DNA of 64,000 bases. Source: Lepisosteus oculatus. Taxonomy: Eukaryota; Chordata; Actinopteri; Semionotiformes; Lepisosteidae. Positions 21,711-32,224 of this stretch are shown piece after piece (the stretch's first letter is position 1; each line of letters begins with the position of its first letter). Where the stretch lies: the NCBI RefSeq assembly GCF_040954835.1, contig NC_090699.1, positions 16,051,817 to 16,115,816 on the forward strand, given 5' to 3'. The notes beneath the pieces were generated by a model that made no database searches, was not told where the DNA came from, and saw only the letters and a list, made by a program, of their open reading frames with translations. The translations under genes and the position numbers were made by a program.

Positions 21711-21960
21711 GCCGTCCCGCTTCCCCGCGACTCCGGACGGAGCTCCTCTCTGGGTCTGTGGTACTGTCGCGCAGGGCTGCCCCCTCTCACTCCCGAGCGG
21801 TTCGACACAGGCTCGCTTGTCGCCGGACTGACTCACGCCACAGCCAGCTCGGGGTTTAAAAGTGCACCACCCACGCGCGCCGCGCTCTGACTCATTTCCG
21901 AAGCTCTGAGGTTCACGCGCCCGACCTAGCGAAACCGCGCAGGATTTATCAGGAACCCTG
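21711..21960 (-). promoter_or_regulatory. TNFRSF12A promoter: ETS/AP-1 composite, TATA-like box
   Basis: On the minus strand upstream of the ATG at 21710, CGGAAATGAGTCA spans 21900-21888. It joins an ETS core (GGAA) to a perfect AP-1 site (TGAGTCA at 21894-21888). A TATA-like TTTTAAA follows about 25 bp downstream (21862-21855), then a second TGAGTCA at 21835-21829 near the expected start. Fn14 is known as a growth-factor-inducible immediate-early gene, which suits AP-1/ETS control. The surrounding DNA is CpG-rich. Confidence 0.55.
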
Positions 21961-23004
21961 CCGGCAGAGAAGATCAAACCCTGTTTTTTGGAGGTGATTT
22001 AGTTTCATTTCATGTGTACCTGCGTAATATTGACATCTTTGCCCTCGTTCTTTCGAATTTCGGAGCTTTGGTCCGGAATATAACGCAATGGGTATTTTTT
22101 CGGTTTTAGAAAGGAAATCTCACAACAACGACGATGATGATGATGATGATATTATTATTGTTATTATCATTGCTGTTGTTTTTAGAGTAACGTGAAGACT
22201 TTCACTCAATAATACATTTAGCGAAATACACAATTAAGCAGTTTAAAGATAATATTTTGTTTCCGGTGGAAAGCTCTCTGTGTTTTTGAATCCTGTCAGA
22301 GTTCCTGTTGAACACACACACACACCACAGCCCTGACAGAAACCCACTTCCAATCAGCCCGTGTGATCAGACCTCCTCCCTGGACGTCCTGCATTCTCGG
22401 ATCCCCTGTGTCTGTTTAACCACTCAGGGGGGAATTGAGGGTGTGATGTTCGAAGGTTTCGGAAGGTCCCCTAATGAAGACTGTGAACTTGGTACATTAG
22501 GTGAGTTTGATACATTCTCAGAGACACGGTCTGCTGAAACAAAGTTGCGCACCAACGGCCGAATACAGCAGAGTTCCCAGGGCCCCTCCTTCCTCCAGTG
22601 GCACCTCTGAGCCCAGCAGTTTTGCTGCCAAAATCCCACCCTCCACACCAATGGTGCCGGGCAATCCGGGCACAGCGCCAGCTGGTCTTGCTTCAGCCCC
22701 CTGCTGTACAAGTCGGTCCTGGAACCAGAGCCCGTGTGCAGAGTCTGCTGTTGTACCGTGAGTGAGGGGCTGGACCCCCGCTGTTACGCCACACCCCCCC
22801 CCCCGGAGGACTCGTCATTGCACCTCGCATTCCAACACGGTTCCCAGTCGACCCATTTACCCCAGCCTGTTTCAGGCTGCTCTCTGCTCAGTATTCGGTT
22901 TGTCGTGGCTTGAGCTACCCTCTCTGTCGCTGTGACTTCCTACTTGTCTGTTGGCTTCCTGACCCTGGTTTGTTCCGCGGCTGTGTCTCCTGGTGTTGGT
23001 CTTG
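21961..23004. other. Intergenic stretch upstream of TNFRSF12A
   Basis: Contains a GAT/ATT microsatellite (about 22126-22170) and a CA run (about 22310-22325). No exon or repeat family seen. Confidence 0.3.
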
Positions 23005-23850
23005 GCCATTTGATTTTTAAGAAGTTTATTTTCTTTTCACAAATAAATACAGAGAATCACATAATAGAAAGCTTTACATGAATATATATATATAACACAT
23101 CTCATTACGTTTAGACAAGGTCACAGTTACATAGCAACAATTTCTCTGGTGCAGGTGCAAGTTTTCAAGTCATTTTGCGTCACTTCAAAAACAGGACAAA
23201 TCCCGTCGTTTACCTTTACATGATCATCTATATCACGGATTCCTGAGGTACTGTCCTGTACCCTCTGTTTCCCACAGCTTTTCTGCTTCCTGCCTACCTT
23301 CTCTCCACAGATCTATGAGGCGATAGTCCTCTCGGGTGATGGGCAGGGCCAGGCTACCTGCTGCCTTGACTGGGACCTCGCCGCCTTTGAACACCCCCAT
23401 GTTCCTCACTCTCCACAGGGCGTCTTTCCCACTGTTCACCACGGCCCAGATCCTGTCAAACACGTCAGGAGGAAGTTTGACAGGAGAGATGCCGTATATA
23501 ACGAAAGCAGCGGTCAGGGATGGGCTTGCAACCAGTCTTCAAACTGGGCCCAGAAAGCCTTAGTACCCTGGCAGGACCACAGGAGATGTGTCACAGTCTC
23601 CTCCTCACCGCAGCCAGGGCTGGGGGTGAGGCCCCTGCGGTACCAGACGGTTCGGACCGGTCGGCACCGGTGGAAGACCCTCCAGGCTGAGTCTCTGTGA
23701 GCGCTGCACAGAAACCTAGAGGATGTGCGTTTCCACACCTTGCTTGTCTGGGCTGATGTTAAAATGAAATGGAAACAGCAATCTCCTCATCCCCGCCGCC
23801 ACACGGTGTGGGATTGGGAAGGTAGAAGCCAGAAAATTCAAAAGGGGGAA
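23005..23850 (-). mobile_element. Tx1/L1-like LINE 3' end with zinc-finger-like RT tail
   Basis: On the minus strand 23738-23514 encodes VWYRRGLTPSPGCGEEETVT followed by HLLWSCQGTKAFWAQF. This is the CxxC...H...C zf-RVT-like tail of L1/Tx1-type ORF2. Further on, 23463-23233 reads FDRIWAVVNSGKDALWRVRN, the usual extreme C-terminus. The 3' UTR with an A/T-rich end lies at 23230-23005. The two parts are in different frames, so the copy is dead and 5'-truncated. Confidence 0.6.
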
Positions 23851-24189
23851 GAGCTCGACTTTGATGGCCAGCACCTTCCCTGTCACGGTGAGGTCTCCAT
23901 TTTTGGTCTTGGCCCTTTACTGATCATTCTGGTTTTGACCCTCCGCATCCTCACGGCTTACGGCTCTGCTTCTGGTTTTGGCTTGTTTACCTACGGCTCT
24001 CGGACCTCGGATGGCTCTCTCGACTATGCCACTGGAGATCACCCTGGCTTTCTCACTACTATTCCGTAACACCCGCTGCCCCAGTACACTGGGGTTTCCT
24101 ACGCAGCAGCGTCCCGTTCCAGGGGGCGGAGTGACATGGTCCCAGCGCCCACAGCTGGGAGGAGCCATTGTGCTCTTCCTGTGGATCTT
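23851..24189. other. Gene-free stretch
   Basis: No supported exon. It lies between the LINE and the 35-bp minisatellite. Confidence 0.25.
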
Positions 24190-24930
24190 ACCTCTGCGTC
24201 TCCCTGACACGGAGAGATTTCTGTACCCCTGCGTCTCCCTGACGCGGAGAGATTTCTGTACCCCTGCGTCTCCCTGACGCGGAGAGATTTCTGTACCCCT
24301 GCGTCTCCCTGACACGGAGAGATTTCTGTACCCCTGCATCTCCCTGACGCGGAGAGATTTCTGTACCCCTGCGTCTCCCTGACGCGGAGAGATTTCTGTA
24401 CCCCTGCGTCTCCCTGACGCGGAGAGATTTCTGTACCCCTGCGTCTCCCTGACGCGGAGAGATTTCTGTTTGTCTTTGTCTCCCTTACGCGTAGAGATTT
24501 CTGTACCTCTTTGTCTCTCTTACGCGTAGAGATTTCTGTACCTCTGCGTCTCCCTTACGCGTGGAGATTTCTGTACCCCTGCGTATCCCTTATGCGGAGA
24601 GATTTCTGTACCTCTGCGTATCCCTTACGCGTAGAGATTTCTGTACCCCTGCGTCTCCCTGACGAGGAGAGATTTCTGTACCCCTGCGTCTCCCTGACGT
24701 GGAGAGATTTCTGTACCCCTGCGTCTCCCTGACGCGGAGAGATTTCTGTACCTCTGCATCTCCCTGATGCGGAGAGATTTCTGTTTGTCTTTGTCTCCCT
24801 TACGCGTAGAGATTTCTGTACCTCTTCGTCTCTCTTACGCGTAGAGATTTCTGTACCTCTGTGTATCCCTTAAGCGTAGAGATTTCTGTACCTCTTCGTC
24901 TCCCTGATGCGGAGAGATTTCTGTAGCGAT
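24190..24930. repeat. 35-bp minisatellite, about 21 units
   Basis: The unit GCGTCTCCCTGACGCGGAGA plus GATTTCTGTACCCCT repeats with variants in blocks (TTACGCGTA, GTTTGTCTTTGTC), so there are higher-order subgroups. It is CpG-rich on the left and diverges to the right. Confidence 0.92.
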
Positions 24931-25044
24931 TGTGAATGCACTTCCATTTGTGCTGTCTCACGTACTCTAGTTCAGATTTGTGAATGAGAACTACTTTAAA
25001 ACCAGTGGTTCTGGTGCGACCCAAATGCCCAGTGTGAGTGTGGT

Positions 25045-25345
25045 TCTGCTGTTGTACCCAGTGTGTCAGTGTTCTGATATTGTACTCCATGTGAGTGTGG
25101 TTCTGGTATTATATCCAGTGTGACAGTGTTCTGGTATTGTATTCTGTGTGAGTGTGGTTCTGGTATTGTATTCTGTGTAAGTGTGGTTCTGGCATTATAC
25201 CCAGTGTGACAGTGTTCTGGTATTGTACTCCGTGTGAGTGTGGTTCTGGTATTGTACCCAGTGTGACAGTGTTCTGGTATTGTACTCCGTGTGAGTGTGG
25301 TTCTGGTATTGCATACAGTGTGAGAGCATTCTGGTATTTTACACT
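25045..25345. repeat. 57-bp minisatellite (two related halves of about 28 bp)
   Basis: GTGTTCTGGTATTGTACTCC and GTGTGAGTGTGGTTCTGGTA alternate, with each half ending in a TATTGTA-type core. About five full units. Confidence 0.85.
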
Positions 25346-25754
25346 GCAGAATGGCTGGTTACTGGCACAGCAGGATTACTGTGCTGCAGTAACACGCAGG
25401 ATGAAAGCAATTAATGGTGTTACTACCCTTTCCAATGAAAATGTCTGTGCAGTACATTGGATTCAGAGAACCGACATTCTTCATGGATTAACAGGCAGTG
25501 GGCTGGGAATCATGTCTGTAAACGCTTTCCGGAGACCGGGGTAGCAATCACTTCCAGATTTTTGGCTGCTTTTTTTTGCAAATAAAAGGCAGCTTGTTTT
25601 ATACAGAACCACGCCTGCCATAGAGCAATGCATAGTTGCCATGGAAAGCCTGTAACCTGTAATGGAGATGTAGCTCGGAGCTGCTCCCTGCCCCTCCCCC
25701 CTTCTGCCACAGTTCCACCTAGGTCTTGAATTGATATTGAGGCTGAAACATACA
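25346..25754. other. Gene-free stretch
   Basis: No exon or repeat family recognised. This is about where composition changes from GC-rich to AT-richer. Confidence 0.25.
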
Positions 25755-25950
25755 GCTGTGTCCCACTGCGCTGTGTCTCACTGGACTGTGCCAGTCTCAG
25801 TTCTATGTGTCTCAGTGCGCTGTGTCTCACTGGACTGTGCCAGTCTCAGTTCTATGTGTCTCAGTGCGCTGTGTCTCACTGGACTGTACCAGTCTCAGTG
25901 CGCTGTGTCTCAGTGCGCTGTGTCTCACTGGACTGTGCCAGTCTCGATTT
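25755..25950. repeat. 49-bp minisatellite, 4 units
   Basis: CTGTGTCTCACTGGACTGTG starts at 25771, 25820, 25869 and 25918, an exact 49-bp step. Confidence 0.9.
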
Positions 25951-26211
25951 GCTAAAAATGAATCGATCAAAACTGCCTACATTCCTGGACATTGTCTGGA
26001 AACTCAACACAGAAAGATCTAGTCCAAAATCAAAGCAGGATAGCTAAATGCCACACCATCATGCCACACTCATTGAAACAACTTCTTCTGCACAGCAAGA
26101 ACTATCACGTTTTTTAGCGGTGGGAAACAGATCGTCATGCTGAGCTTTCGAGAAGGGTTCTGGATTTCAACTCTAAACAGCCTGCCACCCAGTGGTAGAA
26201 TAAAGTACTAC

Positions 26212-26970
26212 ATGTACTACTTATAAACTTTATACAGAGCCTTTGAAAGTCACATCTTAAAGCGCTTTACAATAAGAAAGAACTAACCTCAGGGTGGTGT
26301 TTTTTTTCTGGTGGATTCCATCTAATTTTAAAATAAGCCCAACTGCAAACAAGTGTTTGGAATGCAGTAGGAATGTAAAATCAAGACCCAGACACCAGTT
26401 AAGGAGAGGGACCTTCTAAAGAAGAAGGTTTTGGGTCTCGGTTTGAAAGAGCTCAGAGACAGCGACTCTCTGTTATCCTTGGGGATAGAGTTCCAGAGGT
26501 TTGGGGCACACCAGGAGAAGGACTTGTCACCCGCTGATTGTAGACAGGCTTAGGGGACAGACAGGAGACTAGAATAAGATGAGTAGGATGAGAAGTGGGG
26601 AGTAGGATGATAGTATATCAGACAGGCACCAACGTGCCAGGTAATTCAGAGCCTTATAGGTGAGCATTTTGAGGATTTTGAAGTTGACACAAAAACCTAC
26701 CAGGAAGCCAGTGCAGGGACGCCAGGATAGGAGTAATGTGATCACTCACACAAGACCCGGTCAGGATTCTGGCTGCCAAATTCTGGACATACTGGAGTTT
26801 GTTCAATGTGGATTTAGATACCTTAGCAAGCAGTAACTCAGAATTACAGTAATCAATTCTAGAAAACACAAATGTGTTCATCAGTTTTTCAGATACAGTG
26901 AGACACAACATAGTACGTAGTCTGGTGCTATTTCTGAGATGGAAGAATAATGTTTCAACAATATTTTAGT
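26212..26970 (-). mobile_element. L2-like LINE 3' fragment
   Basis: The minus strand near 26911-26654 reads FSRIDYCNSELLLAKVSKST, LNKLQYVQNLAARILTG and DHITPILASLHWLPGRF, a canonical L2/CR1-group reverse-transcriptase tail. A shifted continuation (SFSWCAPNLWNSIPKD type) follows. The 3' end near 26215-26280 has the TGTAAAGCGCTTTAAGATGTG-type L2 terminus. Frames are broken. Confidence 0.7.
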
Positions 26971-27082
26971 AAAGGGTGACAGTCACTGGGCCAGTGATAG
27001 ATGGTGATTCAGGGACTCCAACATAAATTTGATTAAATGGTAAAGATGGTGTTCCTTAATTTTCCTCACCATATGGAAATCT

Positions 27083-27398
27083 ATTCATCCATTTACTAAA
27101 CACTTCAGGGGAGCTGGAGCCTATCCCAGCAAGCAACGGGCACAAGGCAGGATACACTCTTGAAGGGACGCCAGTCCATCACAGGGCACACACAGACACA
27201 CACACACTCACACCAGGGCCGGTTTTTCCAGAAGCCAATTCAGCTAAAATGACTTTGGACTTTGTGAGGAGGCCAGAAGAAAGATATGTGAACAAGAGCA
27301 CACAAACTCCACACAGATAGCACCCCAGGTCTGGAATTGAACCTAGGGCCTCAGCACTGTGACACAGCAATACAATCCACCGCAATACTGTGCCAACC
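27083..27398 (-). mobile_element. tRNA-derived SINE
   Basis: A complete-looking family member in reverse. Its 3' end GGATGAATAG and its GCTGGGATAGGCTCCAGC block are at the left. Its tRNA-like head with GGTTCAATTCCAGACC is at the right. Confidence 0.7.
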
Positions 27399-27399
27399 A

Positions 27400-27500
27400 C
27401 TAATAATTATAATAATTGCTTACTGGATGATGCGACGGCAGCCATAGTGCACCACAACGCTCACCACACATCAGCTCTCAGGGGGGAGGAGAATAGCACA
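27400..27500 (-). mobile_element. 5S-derived SINE fragment with internal deletion
   Basis: AATAATTGCTTAC joins directly to TGGATGATGCGACGGCAGCC, skipping the GCGCTTTTCTGG segment present at 1040-1130. It abuts the head of the adjacent tRNA-SINE. Confidence 0.55.
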
Positions 27501-27859
27501 CAGAAATATAGGTATTAAATGATGTAAATGTATTATTATTGTTTTTGGAAGTGCTGACATCATGTGGTCGTTTGTGGATAAACTCACGCTTTAGACAAGG
27601 CAAAGAAAAAATAAGACTCCCTCTACGCTCCATGTCATTAGGGATTTAAACCTCAGGGTAGTGTCTTGTTTCTGGTGGTTCCGTCTTTTTTATGCTTATT
27701 ATTTGGACATCAGTGTTCAGATGTGTATGATTGAGAAGATGATTATTAAGGAAATTATTTTTCAGGCTCTGCTTTTTTAGTAGGAAGATGAAGATGGGGG
27801 GAGGAAAATTATTGGGTTAGACTTTTCTAGTTTGTTTGTTCGTTCGTTTGTCATTAATT
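27501..27859. other. Gene-free AT-rich stretch
   Basis: No recognised feature. Confidence 0.25.
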
Positions 27860-27990
27860 GATCCCAGGATGTCACCCAGCCCTTTCTTGAAAGACATCAG
27901 AGTACTGGCTTCAATAACATGGCTGGACAAGCTTGTTCCACACTCCCACCACCCTTTGTGTAAATCAGTACTTCCTGCCTCTTCCTATTT
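27860..27990 (-). mobile_element. CR1-like LINE 3' tail fragment
   Basis: The minus-strand terminal motif (TTTACACAAAGGGTGGTGGG, ...TGGAACAAGCTTG, ...TTGAAGCCAGTAC) in one degenerate copy. Confidence 0.55.
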
Positions 27991-28725
27991 TAAATCCCAG
28001 GAGTGTCCACCTGGGTCACTTTCTTTCTGAAGAAGTCCTTCTGAAGAAGACAATGATAACAATGACCTTTCTGTCTGTGTTTCTTTCACAGGGATTGAAA
28101 GACTCCTGCTCCAGAAAGAAATCAGAGACCAAATTTCCCCCTGCCCTCCCCAATCTTAATTTCCTGGATTTCTGATCTCCAGCTCCTTGGACCCCTGATC
28201 TGACCTTCTCCAGCCCATTCTCACACCCCTCACACCTAAAGAGGCACTGGGACATAAGACATGCTTTATCGTCTTGATTTGCAGAGCAGGATTAAACTCC
28301 ACCTGATGCTTTGCGGCTCACACACTGACACAGCTCCCCGCTTGACCCTCTTTTTTATTTCTTTAGCAATTCATCTAGCCCTGCAGTTCTCATTCTCCAG
28401 CCCCGAGGTACAAGGCCTGTTTTAAGGGACTGTTGGAAGAGTTGAATCTCTGATAGCCTGTAATACAGACCCCTGTCCTTCTGCTGTCTGGGGCATGATA
28501 TTGACTCTTTTTAGTGAACACCTGAGTGACATATTCACTGACTACGTCGACCAGTTGCACCTTGTTGTTTTGAGGTATATCACCAGGGTCAAAGTAAAAT
28601 ATATTCAAGTTTAACGGAAATGGTACTTTTGATGTTGTAGTACTGAAAGAACTTTTTCTTTTTCTTCTGCTTTGACTGTTTGACACCTTCCTATACTCTT
28701 TTGCTTTGGGCGTTTTGTCCTATCC
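27991..28725. other. Gene-free stretch
   Basis: No supported exon or repeat. Short open frames on both strands look incidental. Confidence 0.25.
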
Positions 28726-29005
28726 CATCCATCCATCTTCTACATACTTCATCCCGTTCAGGGTTTTGGGTAACAGGCTCAGGGCAGGTATGTGTCTGAT
28801 ACAAACACAAGCGCACACACACACTCAGACCAGGGCCAGTTTTCCTAGAAGCCCATTAACCTCCAAGCATGTCTTTGGACTGTGGGAGGAAACCCATGTG
28901 AACACAAGGAGGATGTACAAGCTCCACACAGACAGCACCCCAGGAATTGAACCCAGGACCCCAGGGCTAACCACAATGCTAACCACTGTGCCACCCCTAT
29001 TCTTA
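28726..29005 (-). mobile_element. tRNA-derived SINE
   Basis: Reverse-oriented member with the CATCCATCCATC end at the left, CCAAGCATGTCTTTGGACTG in the middle and the tRNA-like GGTTCAATTCC / AGTGGTTAGCATTG head at the right. Confidence 0.7.
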
Positions 29006-29269
29006 TTGCATTTGAGTATTTTGTATTGCCTTTTAACTTGTATTGTTTCTGCAGTTTATACAAAACATTGTGTAGAATGTTCATTATATCATAGACCATC
29101 TTATAATGGCTAATGTCACTTCATCACTAATGCAGCTGAGAGAGGGAGCAGTCTGGTAGGCAGAGATCAGCACTGTCTTAGATTCACGTTATTGCAATGT
29201 TAAGGTCTTTAGTCTTATCAGTCTCAACAACACTGATTTGTTTCACCATGTTCTGCCTTCATATGACAT

Positions 29270-30000
29270 AGTTTAAATTTCAACTGTTTGTCTTCCTCAG
29301 TAACGATGACACTCTTTTAAAGAGCCACACTAATATAAATATAATTGAGATTCCCACAGTGTCTCTTCTGTGTAAGACACAGGCAGTGGAGTATTACTAA
29401 TGCTGATTTCAGCTCCACACTCTTCAAAGTGTTTAGATGAGCAGTGGGCTGAAGAAGCACTGAGAGTATCGGACTGTTTCTGAGTGGTGACTGAACACAC
29501 TGTGTGCTGGAGACATGGTGACCATTAACACACCGTCCTACAGTGTGAGGATCAGGAAGGAGTCCAGCAGGAAGCTCCTGGGTGTGTTGGAGAATAGATG
29601 ATCTGTTGCTCAGTGTCGCCCACAGATACTCATGGAACAACTCCTGAGACACTGCAGGCTGACTGACCTCCCCTTAATAGAGGCTCACAGTGAGACTCAT
29701 CTGAAGAGAGAGAGGTGCTCTTACACTGGAGGAGCTGATTCTGTATCTGCAAACAGCTGTTGATGTACGATACTGGTTCTGACTGACAGAAACACATCCC
29801 ACAGTGTTCTTGACATAGTGTCTGTTCACTGACCCCTGTTCTCAAGAGCAGGGTGTCCTGTGCTGATCGTGAACTGTCATGCAGTGGTGTTTAAACCCCG
29901 CCTCACACAGACAATCAGACACACATCTCTAATGAGCACATACTGTCCATTCTCCTCCACTGGATCACCAGAAGTGCTGACGCTGCTACAGTCACAGCTG
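29270..30000 (-). pseudogene. Inverted partial copy of the butyrophilin-like gene (TM exon to exon 5 region)
   Basis: The reverse complement of about 29545-30000 matches 47841-48315 of the butyrophilin-like gene almost base for base, including the 3' half of its TM exon (GTCAGCACTTCTGGTGATCC) and the following intron. The reverse complement of about 29280-29400 matches the exon-5 region near 49184-49260 (ACACTG.GGGAATCT). The intron sequence between the two blocks is shortened. The leader, Ig and B30.2 exons are absent. This is a truncated, inverted duplicate about 18 kb from its source. High identity suggests it is recent. Confidence 0.75.
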
Positions 30001-30149
30001 CCACCCTCTGCAGACACCACCAAGCCGAAACGCCACTGGTCACCACTAGAGGGCCTCAGGAGTGAAGGAGTTCGGCTCGGCTCTCACTTCCCTGCCTGCG
30101 GCTGGCTGGGAGTGCAGCTGCTCGGATAACTGACACCAGGATCCACTTC
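30001..30149. other. Short spacer right of the duplicate
   Basis: Sequence between the duplicate breakpoint and the next LINE tail. It includes GCCACTGGTCACCACTAGAG and no recognised gene. Confidence 0.2.
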
Positions 30150-30260
30150 TTCACACACATGGTGACGGGAGCGTGGAACAACATGTTGTTGAAACCAATA
30201 CCCTGATTTCTTCCAAGAAATAACTGGATGATCAACTACCATTAGTAAGTGGATAATTAG
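30150..30260 (+). mobile_element. CR1-like LINE 3' tail fragment
   Basis: GGTGACGGGAGCGTGGAACA, GTTGAAACCAATACCCTGAT and AAGAAATAACTGGATGATC form one degenerate terminal motif. Confidence 0.5.
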
Positions 30261-30269
30261 CTACAAATC

Positions 30270-31250
30270 ATTCTTAAAGAATGGGATCCTCTCGTCTCGG
30301 GGACAGTGGCCTGGGGATAGAGTTCCAGAGCTTTGGGGTGCAGCAGAAGAAGGCTCTGACACCCATAGTGTAGACGGGGGACAGATAGGAGACACAAAGC
30401 AGACGAACAAAGGCCATGAGGTGGGGAATAGGATAGTAAGTCAACCAGGTACTGAGGTGACAAGCCAGGCAGAGCCTTATAGGTGAGCAATTGGAAGTCA
30501 GCTTGAAGCCTAACAGGAAGCCAGTGCAATGACCCCAGGACAGGAGTAATGTGATCACTCGCACTAGATCCGGTCAAGATGCTGGCTGCTGAATTCTGGA
30601 CATATTGAAGATTGCTCAGTTTAGATTTAGACACCCCACTACAGTGCAGTAATTTTGACTATAGTTGCAGTAGTCAAAATAGGGAAAAGACGAAGGTGTT
30701 AACCAGCATTATTGCTACAGTCAGAGATGACAAAGAACATAGTCTGTTGCTATTTCTGAGGTGTATGCCATTCTGAGGAATGATGTCTTTACAATATCTT
30801 GCACATGTGGGCCAAACATCAAGCCTGGATCAGCTATCACCCCCAATTCTAGATTGAAATTCAAGTACAGCAGCATCCACAGATAGGCTTACTGTATTGC
30901 CCTACATACATGTGTACTTGTTTACTGTAAAGTACTTTGAGAAGCCACTTTTAAAGGTTCTACAAAAAAATAAAGTTTTTATTATTATTATAGTGAATGG
31001 GAGGTGCCGAGAACCATAACTTTAGTTTTGGTGCTGTCAAAATGAAGGAAATTTGAAGTCATCCAGTTTTTTATATCAGAGGAACAATTACGCAATAGAT
31101 TTGAGTATCATTGAAATGATAATTCTGACCCTGTGATTTTAATAGGTGACCAAATGGGAACATGTAAATGGTGAATAGTAGGATGTCCAATACCGAGGCC
31201 TGAGGAACACTAGACTTCAAAGAGCTTACAATTGGTTGTCACGTGTCTAA
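30270..31250 (-). mobile_element. L2-like LINE fragment with an opposite-strand L2 tail inside
   Basis: The minus strand encodes an RT core piece near 31230-31160 (VPQASVLDILLFTIYMFPFG, compare GVPQGSVLGPLLF.IYM.PLG) and, nearer the 3' end, KLSNLQYVQNSAASILTGSS and DHITPVLGSLHWLPVRLQ. Between them, 30930-30992 on the plus strand reads AAGTACTTTGAGAAGCCAC...AAATAAAG then a TTA repeat, the 3' terminus of an L2 element in the other orientation. The copy is rearranged and dead. Confidence 0.65.
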
Positions 31251-31407
31251 ATGATGAATTTGTTTTTGTTCGTCAACAATTGTATCATCTTACTAATGTC
31301 ACATTGTTTTTAAGTCCTCTCTTACTGTGGCTGGAGTGCTGTACTGACCTATGTTCCATATTCCCAATTAAATAAAATACCTCCTTGATGATTTACTCAA
31401 TATAATC

Positions 31408-31473
31408 TGTGATAATCCACTGGTGGTGGGAGAGGGGAACAAGTTGCCCAGTTGTGTTGTTGAAGCCGGTACG
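31408..31473 (+). mobile_element. CR1-like LINE 3' tail scrap
   Basis: GGTGGTGGGAGAGGGGAACA and GTTGAAGCCGGTACG match the terminal motif. It is interrupted by the adjacent SINE. Confidence 0.45.
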
Positions 31474-31800
31474 TAGGTGGCACAGTGGTGCAGTGGTGAG
31501 CATTGCTGTCTTGCAGCACTGGGGTCCTGGGTCCAATTCTGGACATGTGGTGCTGTCTGTGTGGAGTCTGCATGTTCTCCCTGTGTTCAAGTGTCTTTGC
31601 TCTGATTTCCTCTGATAGTCCAAAGACATGCTGCTGGGGGAAGTGACGTCTGGCAATACTGGCTGTGGTGTGAGCGAGTGTGTCTGTCTGTGTCTGCCTT
31701 ATGATGTCCAGGATGTCAGTGCTCTTGTGCCCATTGCTTGTTGGGATAGGTTCTGGCTCCCCTGTGACCCCTAACTGGACAGTCAGAATATGGATTAACT
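31474..31800 (+). mobile_element. tRNA-derived SINE
   Basis: The head GGTGGCACAGTGGTGCAGTG...GGGTCCAATTC is followed by the family body (GTCTGTGTGGAGTCTGCATG, AGTCCAAAGACATGCTG) and the TTGTTGGGATAGGTTCTGGC 3' part. It appears inserted into the LINE scrap to its left. Confidence 0.7.
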
Positions 31801-32224
31801 CCAGGACATGAGGACCCAGGGGGACCAGGTTCTATTGGTCCATAGCACAGCTCCAAGATCTGTCCATTTGACATACATTTACTGTATCTTTGTACTTTCA
31901 CTGATTTTCATTTGTGTTTGAAAAGCTCCCAGGGATATTTTCGTAGAAGCTGGCATGTACCGTATAGGTTCTATAATTTCAGGCTGGGGCTGATGACAAA
32001 AGAGGGTAGTTCTGTATCATATTTGAATGACAATGCGGAGGGGAGAAGTGAGCCCCAGCGCCGTGAGAGAAGCTGAAAATATACTTGATACTGTGACTTG
32101 CTGAAGACGACACCCGTCTCCGTGATTTCCTTCTTCGAACTCCACAGTAAATAAGAACAAAGGTTCAACATTACACTTGTCACATTTTGTAGTGGGCTCT
32201 TTTCAGCCCATCCTGCTGTTTTTG
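31801..32224. other. Gene-free stretch
   Basis: No recognised feature. Confidence 0.25.

Noticed and set aside
23233-23738. Two minus-strand ORFs that could be taken for a host zinc-finger-like gene.
   Set aside because: They form the C-terminal part of a Tx1/L1-like LINE ORF2, followed by that element's 3' UTR, of which a second copy lies at 14985-15215.
24190-24930. CRISPR-like regularity of the 35-bp array.
   Set aside because: The repeats are directly adjacent without unique spacers, and the DNA is vertebrate. It is a minisatellite. The same holds for the other arrays.
29630-30129. Open frames on both strands near 29.6-30.1 kb.
   Set aside because: They fall in the inverted partial duplicate of the butyrophilin-like gene, in intron-derived sequence, and are not coding.
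30257-30634. A 125-codon minus-strand ORF.
   Set aside because: LNKLQYVQN-type and DHITPVLGSLHWLPV motifs identify it as L2-like reverse transcriptase.
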